A DNA stretch of 33,551 bases from Candidatus Desulfovibrio intestinipullorum. GTDB taxonomy: Bacteria; Desulfobacterota; Desulfovibrionia; Desulfovibrionales; Desulfovibrionaceae. The notes beneath the pieces were generated by a model. The model ran no database searches. It was not told where the DNA came from and worked only from the letters and a program-made list of their open reading frames with translations. A program made the position numbers and the translations under genes. Shown here in pieces: positions 25,901 to 33,542 of this stretch (its first letter is position 1; the number at the start of each line of letters is the position of its first letter). Where the stretch lies: the NCBI GenBank assembly GCA_019113165.1, contig DXHV01000030.1, positions 1 to 33,551 on the forward strand, written 5' to 3'.

Positions 25901-26962
25901 CTAGTTCTGGGCAGCACGCCGCTTTTCAGCCAGTTCCTGCTTGGCACCCTGAACCATCTTCACGGTGATGTACACGGAGATGGCGGTCACGAAACCGAGC
26001 ACGATAACCGTGGAGACACCATTGATGAAACCGGAGTAGTTGGGGAAGTAGGGCTGGATAAGCTTCAGGACAACGGAGCACAGGCAGCCGAGGACGGCCA
26101 GGCCGAAGGCGGTGCGGATGCCGTAGCCCTTGATGTACTTGGTGGCAACGGCGCCAATCTGGGCACCAACGGCAGCACCAATGAGCATGATGAGGGCGGC
26201 AACAAGTTCGGTACGTCCCTTCAGGGTGTAGGTGGCAGCGCCGTACAGGCCGGAGATGGCCACTTCAAAGAGGTCGGTACCGACAGCGATGTGGGTCGGG
26301 CAGCCAACGAGGTACACGAGGGCGGGCATGCGGATGAGGCCGCCGCCGATGCCGAGGATGCCGGCCAGCACGCCGGTGAGGAAGGACACAAGGATGGGCA
26401 GCCAGGCAGAGCAGTAGATGCCGGCCTGATGGAAGTGCACCATGGGGGGAATCTTGATGGCATGCAGACGGGAGGCCCAGTCAATGCCGGTTTCCTTTTC
26501 GCCCAGAGTTTCGCCTCTGGCAGCGGCCTCGCGTTCCTTTCTCTTGCGCAGGGCCACGTCATGGAAGACCATCCAGGCCATGAGGATGAGGAGGACGACG
26601 TACAGCCAGCGCACAACCTGGTCAACGCTGCCAAGACGTTCGAGCTGCATGACTATCTGGGCGCCGATTTCCACGCCGACCACGGTACCGACAAGCATTG
26701 TCAGGCCGAGCTTGTAGTCAACGTTGCCAAAACGGCCATGTCTCATGGTGGAAATCAGGGATTTGCCGGCCATGTGAGCCACGTCGGTACCAATGGCGAA
26801 GGCCATGGGGAAACCAAGAATGTTCAGGCCGGGGGTCACCATCCAGGCACCGCCCATGCCGAAGAAGCCACCAATAATGCCGACGCCCAGACCCAGAATG
26901 ATCAGACCGGGCCAGAACACCGTACAGCCAGAAATGGGCATCAAAACATACAACCAGTCCAT
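25901..26962 (-). CDS. TauE/SafE-family (DUF81) permease
   Basis: An inner-membrane protein of 353 residues with about eight membrane segments in two repeated halves. The repeat signatures are GVGIIGGFFGMGGAWMVTPG (N-half) and GVLAGILGIGGGLIRMPALV (C-half). Each is followed by a conserved AIGTD/AVGTD motif, typical of TauE/SafE permeases. Family members are proposed to export sulfite, sulfoacetate or other sulfur-containing organic anions. A charged cytoplasmic loop lies around residues 138-170. The start at 26960-26962 has GGGAGG, 15 nt after the preceding small gene. The substrate is unknown; in a sulfate reducer a sulfur oxyanion is a reasonable guess only. The operon has a sigma-54 promoter and a divergent sigma-54 activator. 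Confidence 0.9.
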   Translation of the reverse strand: MDWLYVLMPISGCTVFWPGLIILGLGVGIIGGFFGMGGAWMVTPGLNILGFPMAFAIGTDVAHMAGKSLISTMRHGRFGNVDYKLGLTMLVGTVVGVEIGAQIVMQLERLGSVDQVVRWLYVVLLILMAWMVFHDVALRKRKEREAAARGETLGEKETGIDWASRLHAIKIPPMVHFHQAGIYCSAWLPILVSFLTGVLAGILGIGGGLIRMPALVYLVGCPTHIAVGTDLFEVAISGLYGAATYTLKGRTELVAALIMLIGAAVGAQIGAVATKYIKGYGIRTAFGLAVLGCLCSVVLKLIQPYFPNYSGFINGVSTVIVLGFVTAISVYITVKMVQGAKQELAEKRRAAQN

Positions 26963-26977
26963 AGGATCCTCCCTCGC

Positions 26978-27280
26978 CTACTCAGCAGCTTTCCGGTGCT
27001 TGAGGTCGATACCAATATGATTCATGACCAGGTCGGCCAGCATGCCGAAGACGCAGCCGGTGATCGGAATGATGATGATGGTCAGAATCATGAAGTACAG
27101 ATGACTGTCATTGTACATCTGTGCCCACCACAGGAGGATGCCGTCCAGGCGTCTGGTATCGGCAACGATAACCACGTTTGCCGCAGCCTTCTTGGCGGCC
27201 AGGGCGATCGAGGGGGCCAGGACCAGCATGGTGACCATGCAGCCCACAAACCATGCAGAGAGTTTTCTCAGCTTCGACAT
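26978..27280 (-). CDS. Small two-TM membrane protein, first gene of the permease operon
   Basis: A 100-residue protein with an N-terminal signal or anchor (WFVGCMVTMLVLAPSIALAA), a short segment rich in polar and aromatic residues (RRLDGILLWWAQMYNDSHLY), and a second membrane segment (FMILTIIIIPITGCVFGMLA) ending in a basic tail. I know no function. The start at 27278-27280 has AAGGAG. The TauE-type permease begins 15 nt after its stop, so it is likely a permease subunit or partner. The sigma-54 promoter at 27363-27378 drives it with a leader of about 70 nt. Confidence 0.82.
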   Translation of the reverse strand: MSKLRKLSAWFVGCMVTMLVLAPSIALAAKKAAANVVIVADTRRLDGILLWWAQMYNDSHLYFMILTIIIIPITGCVFGMLADLVMNHIGIDLKHRKAAE

Positions 27281-27362
27281 GACTCACTCCTTGTCAAAAT
27301 CAGTTCTGAGACAGAAAGCGAAGTTGAAGTGAACGTTTCGTTTCGCAAGCCACAGAGCCTAA

Positions 27363-27378
27363 AGCATAATCCGTGCCA
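27363..27378 (-). promoter_or_regulatory. Sigma-54 (-24/-12) promoter of the permease operon
   Basis: The minus strand reads TGGCACGGATTATGCT, matching TGGCACG-N4-TTGCW with one mismatch and keeping the GG and GC elements at correct spacing. The predicted start is about 70 nt upstream of the first gene. Confidence 0.85.
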
Positions 27379-27398
27379 TTGCGCGATTTTGCGCGATT
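27379..27398. repeat. Two tandem TTGCGCGATT repeats, possible activator site
   Basis: TTGCGCGATT occurs twice in a row (27379-27388 and 27389-27398), immediately upstream of the -24 element. A GTCACG direct repeat follows (about 27400-27411). This is close for a classic enhancer, but it lies in the divergent control region where the adjacent activator would be expected to bind. Confidence 0.45.
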
Positions 27399-27495
27399 GT
27401 CACGGTCACGACACCGGGGGGATTGTGAAAAAAGTTGCAATATCTCCTGATACATGGTACCCAAAACCAAGCAGTCGTCCTTCCGGAGTGTCCGC

Positions 27496-30378
27496 ATGTC
27501 GCAATTGCACTTTTCGCCCAGGATTTTTCGCAATCCCTTCCCCAACCCGCTGGCCAATGCCGGCCTTTTGCGGCGCATGCTTATCCTGTGCCTGCCCATT
27601 CCCCTGATAGCTCTTGCACTTCTTTTCACATACAGCCATCACGATGTGGAAAGCACGCTGGATCGCGCAATTGCGCGCAATTCGGGGATTGCCGCGCAAG
27701 CCATGGGTTTTGCATTCTCGCAAATCCTGCAGGAAACGCGCAATCAGATCGCAGCCCTTTCTGCGGGATCCAGCAACCTGGTCGAGTTCCAGCGCAGGCT
27801 CCTGCGACGTCTGCAGGCCCTCAATCAGCTGGGGGACACGCGCTTTTGCGAGGCAGCCTTCGTGGGCCTGGGGGAAAAGGCCAGCGAGCGCTATCTGTGG
27901 ATCAATTACCACGGCTCCCTCACCTCCATTCCTGCCGAGCAGGCCGAGGCCATGAGCAACTCGCCGCTCAACCTGCCCAGACGGCAGCCCGTGGAGCATG
28001 AGGTGGTCCTCTCCTCGCCCACGGAAATCACCTATTCCTTTCTGACACCGGGCAAGGACGACATTCAGACCCAGGTCACCCTGCAGGTCCTGCGCTTTAC
28101 CACGCCCGTCATTCTGACGGACGGTTCCTTTACGGGCTATCTCGTCCTCTCCATCAATCTCGACTATCTGAAGACGATGATCGCCAACTTTGCCAGGTCC
28201 ACGCATTCTGCGGAAGAGGTCCCCTTTGTCGTCTTCGTGGATCATGACGGCTGGATGCTCTTTCAGACCGAGGGCTCCATTGCCGGGCAGCCTGCCGGCC
28301 AGTCAGCAGGAAACAACGGCCATGCGGGCATAGACAGCGTGCGCTCCGGGCTGCGCGGCGATTTCGGACGAGCCGGCTTCAGCCAGGCCTTCCGGCCAAG
28401 TGCCGATTTCTACAGCTACTGGACCATGATGAACAACATCCAGAAGAACTCGGCCGGCCAGTTTGCCACCAAGGAAATCGTCTGGAGCAAGGGCAGCCTG
28501 GTCTTCGAGACCGTCAGCTATGCCCCGGTGACCTATGCCTCGGGCAAAAGCGGCACCAATGAGGTCATAGGCGGCATTGTGGTCCTGGATCCCACCTTTG
28601 CCGCCAGCAAGCAGGGCACTCTTCTGCTGCGCAACTATGCCATGACGGCGGGCATCTCCCTGCTTGTGCTCACCCTGAGCATCCTCTTCATCGTCTCCAG
28701 TCTGCGCAAATCCCTGAAGGTGCTGCGCCATGACGTGGACACTGCCAGTCAGCAGAGCCAGGCAGCGCCCCTGCCCGTGCGCGACGAACCGGGAGAAGTG
28801 ACCTCCCTGCGCCGCAGTGTCAACAGCATTCTGGAGCAGCTGCGCAGCCTGCAGGACGAACGGGATGTGGAAGACAGCCTCATCACGGCGCGCATGGAGC
28901 TGGAAGCCGTCCCGAACATGCCGAAGGACATTCCCGAGTTCAAGGACGGCATCATCGGCGTGAGCCGGGAAATCTCGCTCCTGCGTCAGAACATTCTGCG
29001 GGCTGCCAAGGTCCAGGCCGATGTCCTTGTGCTGGGCGAGACGGGCACGGGCAAGGAACTGGTGAGCAGTGCCGTGCATGCCCTCTCCGATCACAGGGAC
29101 GGGCCCTTCATCACCATCAACTGCGGTGCCCTGGACGAGGGCCTGCTCATGGACTCCCTCTTCGGGCACGTGAAGGGGGCCTATACGGAAGCCAAGCAGG
29201 GCCGCAAGGGCGCCTTCCTCACGGCCGAGGGCGGCACCCTCATGCTGGACGAGATAGGCACGGCCTCGCTCAAGGTGCAGCAGGCCCTGCTGCGGGCCCT
29301 GTCCGACCGCTGCATCTATCCTCTGGGCAGCGATCAGAGCATTCCCTTCAATACCAGGGTCATTGCCGCCACCAATGCCGATCTGGTGGAGGAAATCAAG
29401 AAGGGCACCTTCCGCGAGGACCTCTATTTCCGTCTGGCCGTCATCACCATTCACACGCCGCCGCTCAGACAGCACAAGGTGGACATTCCCTATCTGGTCA
29501 TGTCCTTCCTGCAGGAAGCCTGTGCCCTGTCCTCGCGCCCTGTGCCCGGCATCAGCAAGGGCGCCCTGAGCCAGCTCATGCACTACCACTGGCCAGGCAA
29601 CGTGCGCGAACTGCGCAATACCATCTTCCGCACGGCCGCCTTCTGTACAGGGGATCTCATCCTGCCACGGCATCTGTCTCTTGGCACGGACAAGAACAGC
29701 ATCAAGTCCCAGGAACGTGCCAGAGCAGCGGCTGCCGCTGCCAGGGGCTATGAAGACGTGCTGCCCGAAGACATGATGGACCGGCACAGGGACGCAGGAG
29801 CCCAGGGGACCGCGTCCGGCAACGAACACGCTCCTGTCCCGGAGGAAAGCTCCACGGACAAAAAGCCCCGGGCAGACGCGGACCAGCTGGCGGCAGGCTC
29901 CGACGGTCAGAAGAACACTGCTGGAACCGGGGAGCAAACTGCCCGTTCGGAGCGGTCCTCCTCTTTTGAGCATCCCGATCGCTCCGACCAATCCCGGGGG
30001 CAGGGATCGGCAGCCGAAACGGACGCACGAAAAAAGCCAGGCAAGGCAGACAGGGGCCATGCCCTGCCCTCCCGCATCATTACACTGCTGCCCAGGCTCA
30101 GGGAGCTTGGCACCTTCTCGCGCCAGGAGTACCAGGACCTTGCCGGCATCTCCATGCGCACGGCCCAGTACGATCTGCAGGAACTCATCACGGCAGGCTA
30201 TCTCGAACGCAAGGGAAGCGGCCCCTCCCTGCGCTATGTCTGCAGGCCGGATGCCCCCATGGAAGTCCAGGGAGCACCATCGGAAAGAACGGCATCCGAA
30301 AACGATCCTGCCGAATGGGAGGCCCCTGCCGGCAATAATCGCAGGGCAGACCAGGCAGACAGGGAGGAACGTCTGTAG
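27496..30378 (+). CDS. Membrane-bound one-component sigma-54 activator with winged-helix-like C-terminus
   Basis: The only plus-strand gene, encoding 960 residues. TM1 is about 28-45, followed by an extracytoplasmic sensor of about 330 residues (46-379) with double-Cache character, TM2 about 381-402, and a HAMP-like helical linker to about 455. The AAA+ domain (about 484-730) has Walker A GETGTGKE (514-521), Walker B GGTLMLDE (579-586) and arginine-finger region FREDLYFRL. The sigma-54 loop reads GAYTEA (561-566) instead of GAFTGA. A low-complexity linker (735-855) then leads to a winged-helix-like module (857-915, ELGTFSRQEYQDLAGISMRTA), not a Fis helix. The ATG at 27496 has GGAG seven bases upstream and is preferred over an upstream ATG at 27454 without one. 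It is divergent from the permease operon, whose sigma-54 promoter lies about 130 bp away, so it is the likely direct regulator. Ligand unknown. Confidence 0.9.
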   Translation: MSQLHFSPRIFRNPFPNPLANAGLLRRMLILCLPIPLIALALLFTYSHHDVESTLDRAIARNSGIAAQAMGFAFSQILQETRNQIAALSAGSSNLVEFQRRLLRRLQALNQLGDTRFCEAAFVGLGEKASERYLWINYHGSLTSIPAEQAEAMSNSPLNLPRRQPVEHEVVLSSPTEITYSFLTPGKDDIQTQVTLQVLRFTTPVILTDGSFTGYLVLSINLDYLKTMIANFARSTHSAEEVPFVVFVDHDGWMLFQTEGSIAGQPAGQSAGNNGHAGIDSVRSGLRGDFGRAGFSQAFRPSADFYSYWTMMNNIQKNSAGQFATKEIVWSKGSLVFETVSYAPVTYASGKSGTNEVIGGIVVLDPTFAASKQGTLLLRNYAMTAGISLLVLTLSILFIVSSLRKSLKVLRHDVDTASQQSQAAPLPVRDEPGEVTSLRRSVNSILEQLRSLQDERDVEDSLITARMELEAVPNMPKDIPEFKDGIIGVSREISLLRQNILRAAKVQADVLVLGETGTGKELVSSAVHALSDHRDGPFITINCGALDEGLLMDSLFGHVKGAYTEAKQGRKGAFLTAEGGTLMLDEIGTASLKVQQALLRALSDRCIYPLGSDQSIPFNTRVIAATNADLVEEIKKGTFREDLYFRLAVITIHTPPLRQHKVDIPYLVMSFLQEACALSSRPVPGISKGALSQLMHYHWPGNVRELRNTIFRTAAFCTGDLILPRHLSLGTDKNSIKSQERARAAAAAARGYEDVLPEDMMDRHRDAGAQGTASGNEHAPVPEESSTDKKPRADADQLAAGSDGQKNTAGTGEQTARSERSSSFEHPDRSDQSRGQGSAAETDARKKPGKADRGHALPSRIITLLPRLRELGTFSRQEYQDLAGISMRTAQYDLQELITAGYLERKGSGPSLRYVCRPDAPMEVQGAPSERTASENDPAEWEAPAGNNRRADQADREERL

Positions 30379-30410
30379 CCCCGAACCCCGAGCTGCCACA
30401 GTGCAAAAAG

Positions 30411-30459
30411 GAAAACGCCCGCCAGTGTCCCGTACCAGGAGACAACAGCGGGCGTTTTC
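30411..30459. terminator. Bidirectional terminator between convergent genes
   Basis: GAAAACGCCCGC (30411-30422) pairs with GCGGGCGTTTTC (30448-30459). T-runs follow on both strands (TTTTCTG on plus; TTTTCCTTTTT on minus). It serves the plus-strand activator gene and the minus-strand proC. Confidence 0.78.
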
Positions 30460-30539
30460 TGCAACCCTTGTGCGCGTCCGTCTCTGCCGACACAGCAGGG
30501 AAGTTCCCTGCCAGGGGACACGGAAACGTCTTGCCGGAA

Positions 30540-31346
30540 CTAGCCTTCCATCTTCTTTCCGCGCTCGTTGGCCGCAAAGACGGCTTCGGCCAGCTTGCCG
30601 GACAGCCCGTCGGCAGCCATGCGGTTCACGCCGGCAATGGTCAGCCCGGCCGGAGAGCAGACATTGTCCCTGAGGGCCATGAGATGGGTGGAGGCATTGC
30701 CTGCGGCAAGGGCCGCGCAGCCTTCAAACAGGGCCTCGACCATGCTCCGTGCCTGGGCATGCTGGAAGCCCAGGGTCACTCCGGCCATGACCATGCCTTC
30801 CATCAGATCGAAGACATAGGCAGGACCTGCCCCTATCAGGGCCGAGAAGGCGGTAAACTGGCTCTCCGGCATTTCCAGGCACAGGCCGAGATCCGAGAAA
30901 ATCTCCATCAGATCGGCCTTTTCCTTCACACCCGTCTTCTTGTCGCAGCACAGGGCAAAGACGCCCTTGCCCACCATGGCCGGCGTATTGGGCATGCAGC
31001 GGGCAATGGGGCAGCGGGCCTTGCAGGCAGCGCGCAGTGTCTTCAGGCTCACGCCTGCCGCAATGGACACAAGCACCCTGCCCTTGAGCAGATCCGCATC
31101 CAGGGAGGCAATGACGGCCTCCACCTGATAGGGTTTGACGGCCAGGATGAGGTACTTGCAGGCGGCAAGGACCTCGTTGGCATTGTCCCTGGCCTCCACG
31201 CCGAGTTCCTGAAGAGGCTCCATGCGGGACATGGTTCTGGTATAACCGCTCAGTGCGTACTTGCCCGTCCTGGCCAGCCCGGCCAGAATGGCCCCGCCCA
31301 TATTGCCGCAGCCTATGCAGCCCACGGCCACCTTGTTTTCTGCCAT
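30540..31346 (-). CDS. proC: Pyrroline-5-carboxylate reductase
   Basis: Last step of proline synthesis: reduces pyrroline-5-carboxylate with NAD(P)H in the cytoplasm. The product is 268 residues, normal for the family. The N-terminal Rossmann motif is GCIGCGNMGGAIL (from residue 9). It is followed by LAVKPYQVE, CMPNTPAMVGKGV (substrate-proximal loop), SALIGAGPAYVFDLMEGM and the C-terminal signature AALAAGNASTHLMALRDNVCSPAG, written in the family as LR..V.SPGGTT; here the end reads SPAGLT. The start at 31344-31346 has GGGGAG eight bases upstream. The T-run of the ctpA terminator ends only 14 nt before the start codon, so proC either depends on readthrough or is read from a promoter inside ctpA. 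Confidence 0.94.
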   Translation of the reverse strand: MAENKVAVGCIGCGNMGGAILAGLARTGKYALSGYTRTMSRMEPLQELGVEARDNANEVLAACKYLILAVKPYQVEAVIASLDADLLKGRVLVSIAAGVSLKTLRAACKARCPIARCMPNTPAMVGKGVFALCCDKKTGVKEKADLMEIFSDLGLCLEMPESQFTAFSALIGAGPAYVFDLMEGMVMAGVTLGFQHAQARSMVEALFEGCAALAAGNASTHLMALRDNVCSPAGLTIAGVNRMAADGLSGKLAEAVFAANERGKKMEG

Positions 31347-31360
31347 AGAATGTTCTCCCC

Positions 31361-31405
31361 AAAAAAAAGGCCATGCCCTCTCGCATCAGGAGGAAGGCAT
31401 GGCCT
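31361..31405 (-). terminator. Terminator between ctpA and proC
   Basis: AAGGCCATGCCC (31367-31378) pairs with AGGCATGGCCT (31395-31405). On the minus strand eight Ts follow (31361-31368). It starts about 20 nt after the ctpA stop. Confidence 0.85.
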
Positions 31406-31424
31406 GTGTCGAGAAAAAAAACGA

Positions 31425-32771
31425 CTAGTTGTTCCTGATTGCCTGCAGGCTGGGCAGTCCCTTGACTATCTGCAGGGCCATGCGCAGCTGATTGTCCTGG
31501 GCAAGCTGCTCCTTCATCTGCTGATCCTCGCTCTTCCTGGCCTTGGATCCCTCTTCGGAGCCCTTGTTCTCGAGATGGCGGTTCAGATCGGCTTCACGAA
31601 GCAGGAAGCGGGACTCGTTGTCCGTCTTGGCCGGCATTTCAAAGGGAATCTCGATGTCCGGCACAACGCCTTCTGCCTGGATGGACCTGTTGTCCGGCGT
31701 GTAGTAGAGGGCCACGGTCAGCTTGAGGCCTGAGCCGTCCGCAAGGGGAATGATGTTCTGCACGGAGCCCTTGCCAAAGGAACGCTCGCCCACAATGACG
31801 GCGCGGTGGTGATCCTTGAGGGCACCGGCCACGATTTCCGACGCCGAGGCAGAGCCCGCATTGATGAGCACCACCATGGGCGCCTTCACGTCTGTGGGCT
31901 GGCTTTCTGCCGCATAGACCCGTTCGGTCACGTCGCTGCGGCCCTTGATGGACACAATGGTGCCGCTCTTGAGGAAGAGGTCCGAAACGCTCACGGCCTG
32001 GCTCAGCAGGCCGCCGGGATTGTTGCGCAGGTCAAGGACAATGCCGCGCAGGCCGCCATGGGCCTTTGCTTCCCTGGCCGCGTCTTCCAGGACGGACAGA
32101 AGCTCGTCTGTGGTCTTTTCCGAGAAGCGGGTCACGCGGATCCAGTAGTAGCCGTCCTCGAACTTCTTGCTCTTCACGCTGACAATGGGAATGGCGCCGC
32201 GCACAAGGCTCAGCGTCACGGGTTCCCTGCCATTGGTGTGCAGGATGGACAGTTCCACCTTGGTGTTCTTGGGGCCGCGAATGCGGGAGACCACATCCTG
32301 CAGAGTCATTTCCTGCGTGGACTGCCCGTCAATGGTCAGGATGATGTCCCCTGTCTTCATGCCTGCCTTGAAGGCCGGGGTGTCCTCAATGGGCGTCACC
32401 ACCGTGACCTGACCGTTCTCCATGGAGATTTCCACGCCGATGCCAAAGAACTCGCCGGAGGTAGTTTCCTGCATTTCCTTGTATTCCTCGGCATTGAGGA
32501 AGGAGGAATGGGGATCAAGGCCCTGCAGCATGCCCTTGATGGCGCCATTGACAAGCTCTGCCTGGCCTATGTCCTCGACATAGGAACGCTCGACAATGTC
32601 AAGTATCTGCCCGAAGCGGCGCAGGGCATCAAACTTACTCAGTGGTTGCTTTTTCTCGGCAGGAGTCTGTTTCTCCTGGGCCGGTGCCGCCGTCACGGGA
32701 CCAGCCATGCTGCATCCGCATCCGGCTATTAACAACAGGGTCAGGGCATACCCTGCAAGATTGTGGCGCAT
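31425..32771 (-). CDS. ctpA: C-terminal processing peptidase (S41 family)
   Basis: A periplasmic serine protease that cleaves proteins from their C-termini. The product is 448 residues. The N-terminal hydrophobic segment (about 5-20, ALTLLLIAGCGC) reads as a signal peptide or possible lipobox. Next come an N-terminal helical region (LDPHSSFLN), a PDZ domain (about 100-180, with FFGIGVEISMENG and PAFKAGMKTGDIILTIDG), and the S41 catalytic core: LDLRNNPGGLL, nucleophile region NAGSASASEIVAGAL and general-base Lys region GERSFGKGSVQ. The C-terminus is charged and helical. The start at 32769-32771 has GGAGGA seven bases upstream. A CTTTTCC-cc-GGAAAAG palindrome (32810-32825) lies upstream. Likely role is envelope protein or murein hydrolase turnover; the target is unknown. 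Confidence 0.93.
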   Translation of the reverse strand: MRHNLAGYALTLLLIAGCGCSMAGPVTAAPAQEKQTPAEKKQPLSKFDALRRFGQILDIVERSYVEDIGQAELVNGAIKGMLQGLDPHSSFLNAEEYKEMQETTSGEFFGIGVEISMENGQVTVVTPIEDTPAFKAGMKTGDIILTIDGQSTQEMTLQDVVSRIRGPKNTKVELSILHTNGREPVTLSLVRGAIPIVSVKSKKFEDGYYWIRVTRFSEKTTDELLSVLEDAAREAKAHGGLRGIVLDLRNNPGGLLSQAVSVSDLFLKSGTIVSIKGRSDVTERVYAAESQPTDVKAPMVVLINAGSASASEIVAGALKDHHRAVIVGERSFGKGSVQNIIPLADGSGLKLTVALYYTPDNRSIQAEGVVPDIEIPFEMPAKTDNESRFLLREADLNRHLENKGSEEGSKARKSEDQQMKEQLAQDNQLRMALQIVKGLPSLQAIRNN

Positions 32772-32844
32772 GGAACGTTCCTCCAGAATAGGATGGGGGC
32801 AATGTGCCTCTTTTCCCCGGAAAAGGCAATGACAAGGCCCCTTT

Positions 32845-32892
32845 GGGGAAAAGAAAAAGGAGTGCCTTCAGAAACTTCCTGAAAAGCACTCC
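32845..32892 (-). terminator. Rho-independent terminator after rubrerythrin
   Basis: GGAGTGC (32859-32865) pairs with GCACTCC (32886-32892), with inner CTTCAG/CTGAAA pairing. On the minus strand it is followed by TTTTTCTTTT. Confidence 0.85.
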
Positions 32893-32968
32893 TCATGATG
32901 CATGAGTTCAAGCCGGAAGGATCACACCCTGCAATGCGGGGCTTCCTCCGTTCCGTCCATGCGCAAAA

Positions 32969-33460
32969 CTAGTCAACCTTGACGAAGGTGGAACCCTTGG
33001 CGCCACAGACAGGACAGGCACCTTCGAAGGGTCCTTCATGGGTGTAGCCGCAGACAGGGCAGATGTAGTAGTCACCGGTGAAGGTGCTGGCGCCTTCGAT
33101 GGCTTTCTTGTACAGATTGGCATGCACTTCTTCCACCTTGTTGGCGAAATCGAAGTACCTGGCGACCTTGGCATTGCCTTCGGCCTGGGCTTCCTTGATC
33201 ATTTCAGGATACATCTTGGTGAATTCGTAGGTTTCGCCTTCGAGAGCGTCCTTCAGATTGGCAGCGGTGTCACCGATCTTGCCGGCATTGCGCAGATGGG
33301 CATGGGCATGGATGGTTTCGGCGGCAGCAGCGGCACGGAACAGCTTGGCGATCTGAGCCTTGCCTTCCTTGTCGGCAACGGCAGCGTAGGCGAGGTATTT
33401 GCGGTTGGCCTGGGATTCACCGGCAAAGGCGGCCATCAGATTTTCCTGGGTCTTGCTCAT
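32969..33460 (-). CDS. rbr: Rubrerythrin
   Basis: A cytoplasmic non-haem iron peroxidase that reduces hydrogen peroxide, common in anaerobes. The product is 163 residues. The N-terminal ferritin-like four-helix domain carries a diiron site: Glu15 (AGES), the Glu48/His51 pair (ETIHAH), central glutamates (EGETYEF) and the EEVHANLY helix. The C-terminal rubredoxin-like domain has one iron bound by Cys134, Cys137, Cys149 and Cys152 (CPVCGYTHEG ... CPVCGAKG). The start at 33458-33460 has AAGGAG about eight bases upstream. The gene appears monocistronic, ending at a strong terminator. A Fur/PerR-like A/T dyad lies about 65-80 bp upstream, which fits peroxide or iron control of rubrerythrin genes. 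No perR or rubredoxin gene is visible before the window ends. Confidence 0.95.
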   Translation of the reverse strand: MSKTQENLMAAFAGESQANRKYLAYAAVADKEGKAQIAKLFRAAAAAETIHAHAHLRNAGKIGDTAANLKDALEGETYEFTKMYPEMIKEAQAEGNAKVARYFDFANKVEEVHANLYKKAIEGASTFTGDYYICPVCGYTHEGPFEGACPVCGAKGSTFVKVD

Positions 33461-33523
33461 GGAAAAACTCCTTCGAGAATTGAGGGCAGATTGAAAGAGG
33501 GCAGCTTGCGCTGTTCCCTTATT

Positions 33524-33542
33524 GATAATGAATATTATTTAA
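33524..33542. promoter_or_regulatory. Fur/PerR-like operator upstream of rubrerythrin
   Basis: GATAATGAATATTATTTAA contains ATAAT-N4-ATTAT and agrees with the 19-bp Fur consensus at about 13 positions. On the other strand ATTATCA matches a PerR half-site (ATTATAA) but for one base. It stands out as the only A/T-rich dyad in the local G/C-rich sequence and sits where a promoter should be. Confidence 0.5.

Noticed and set aside
24626..27607. 993-residue plus-strand open frame opposite the permease operon
   Set aside because: The minus strand carries four genes with good ribosome sites, a lipobox and TauE repeats; the plus frame is His/Gly/Asp-rich shadow.
27660..27690. GCGCAATTGCGCGCAATT palindrome near the start of the membrane-bound activator gene
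   Set aside because: It lies within coding sequence, and the codons read a normal helical segment after TM1. The resemblance to the TTGCGCGATT repeats may be chance.
28303..30399. 698-residue minus-strand open frame opposite the membrane-bound activator
   Set aside because: The plus strand has AAA+ motifs and a ribosome site; the minus frame shows no domain.
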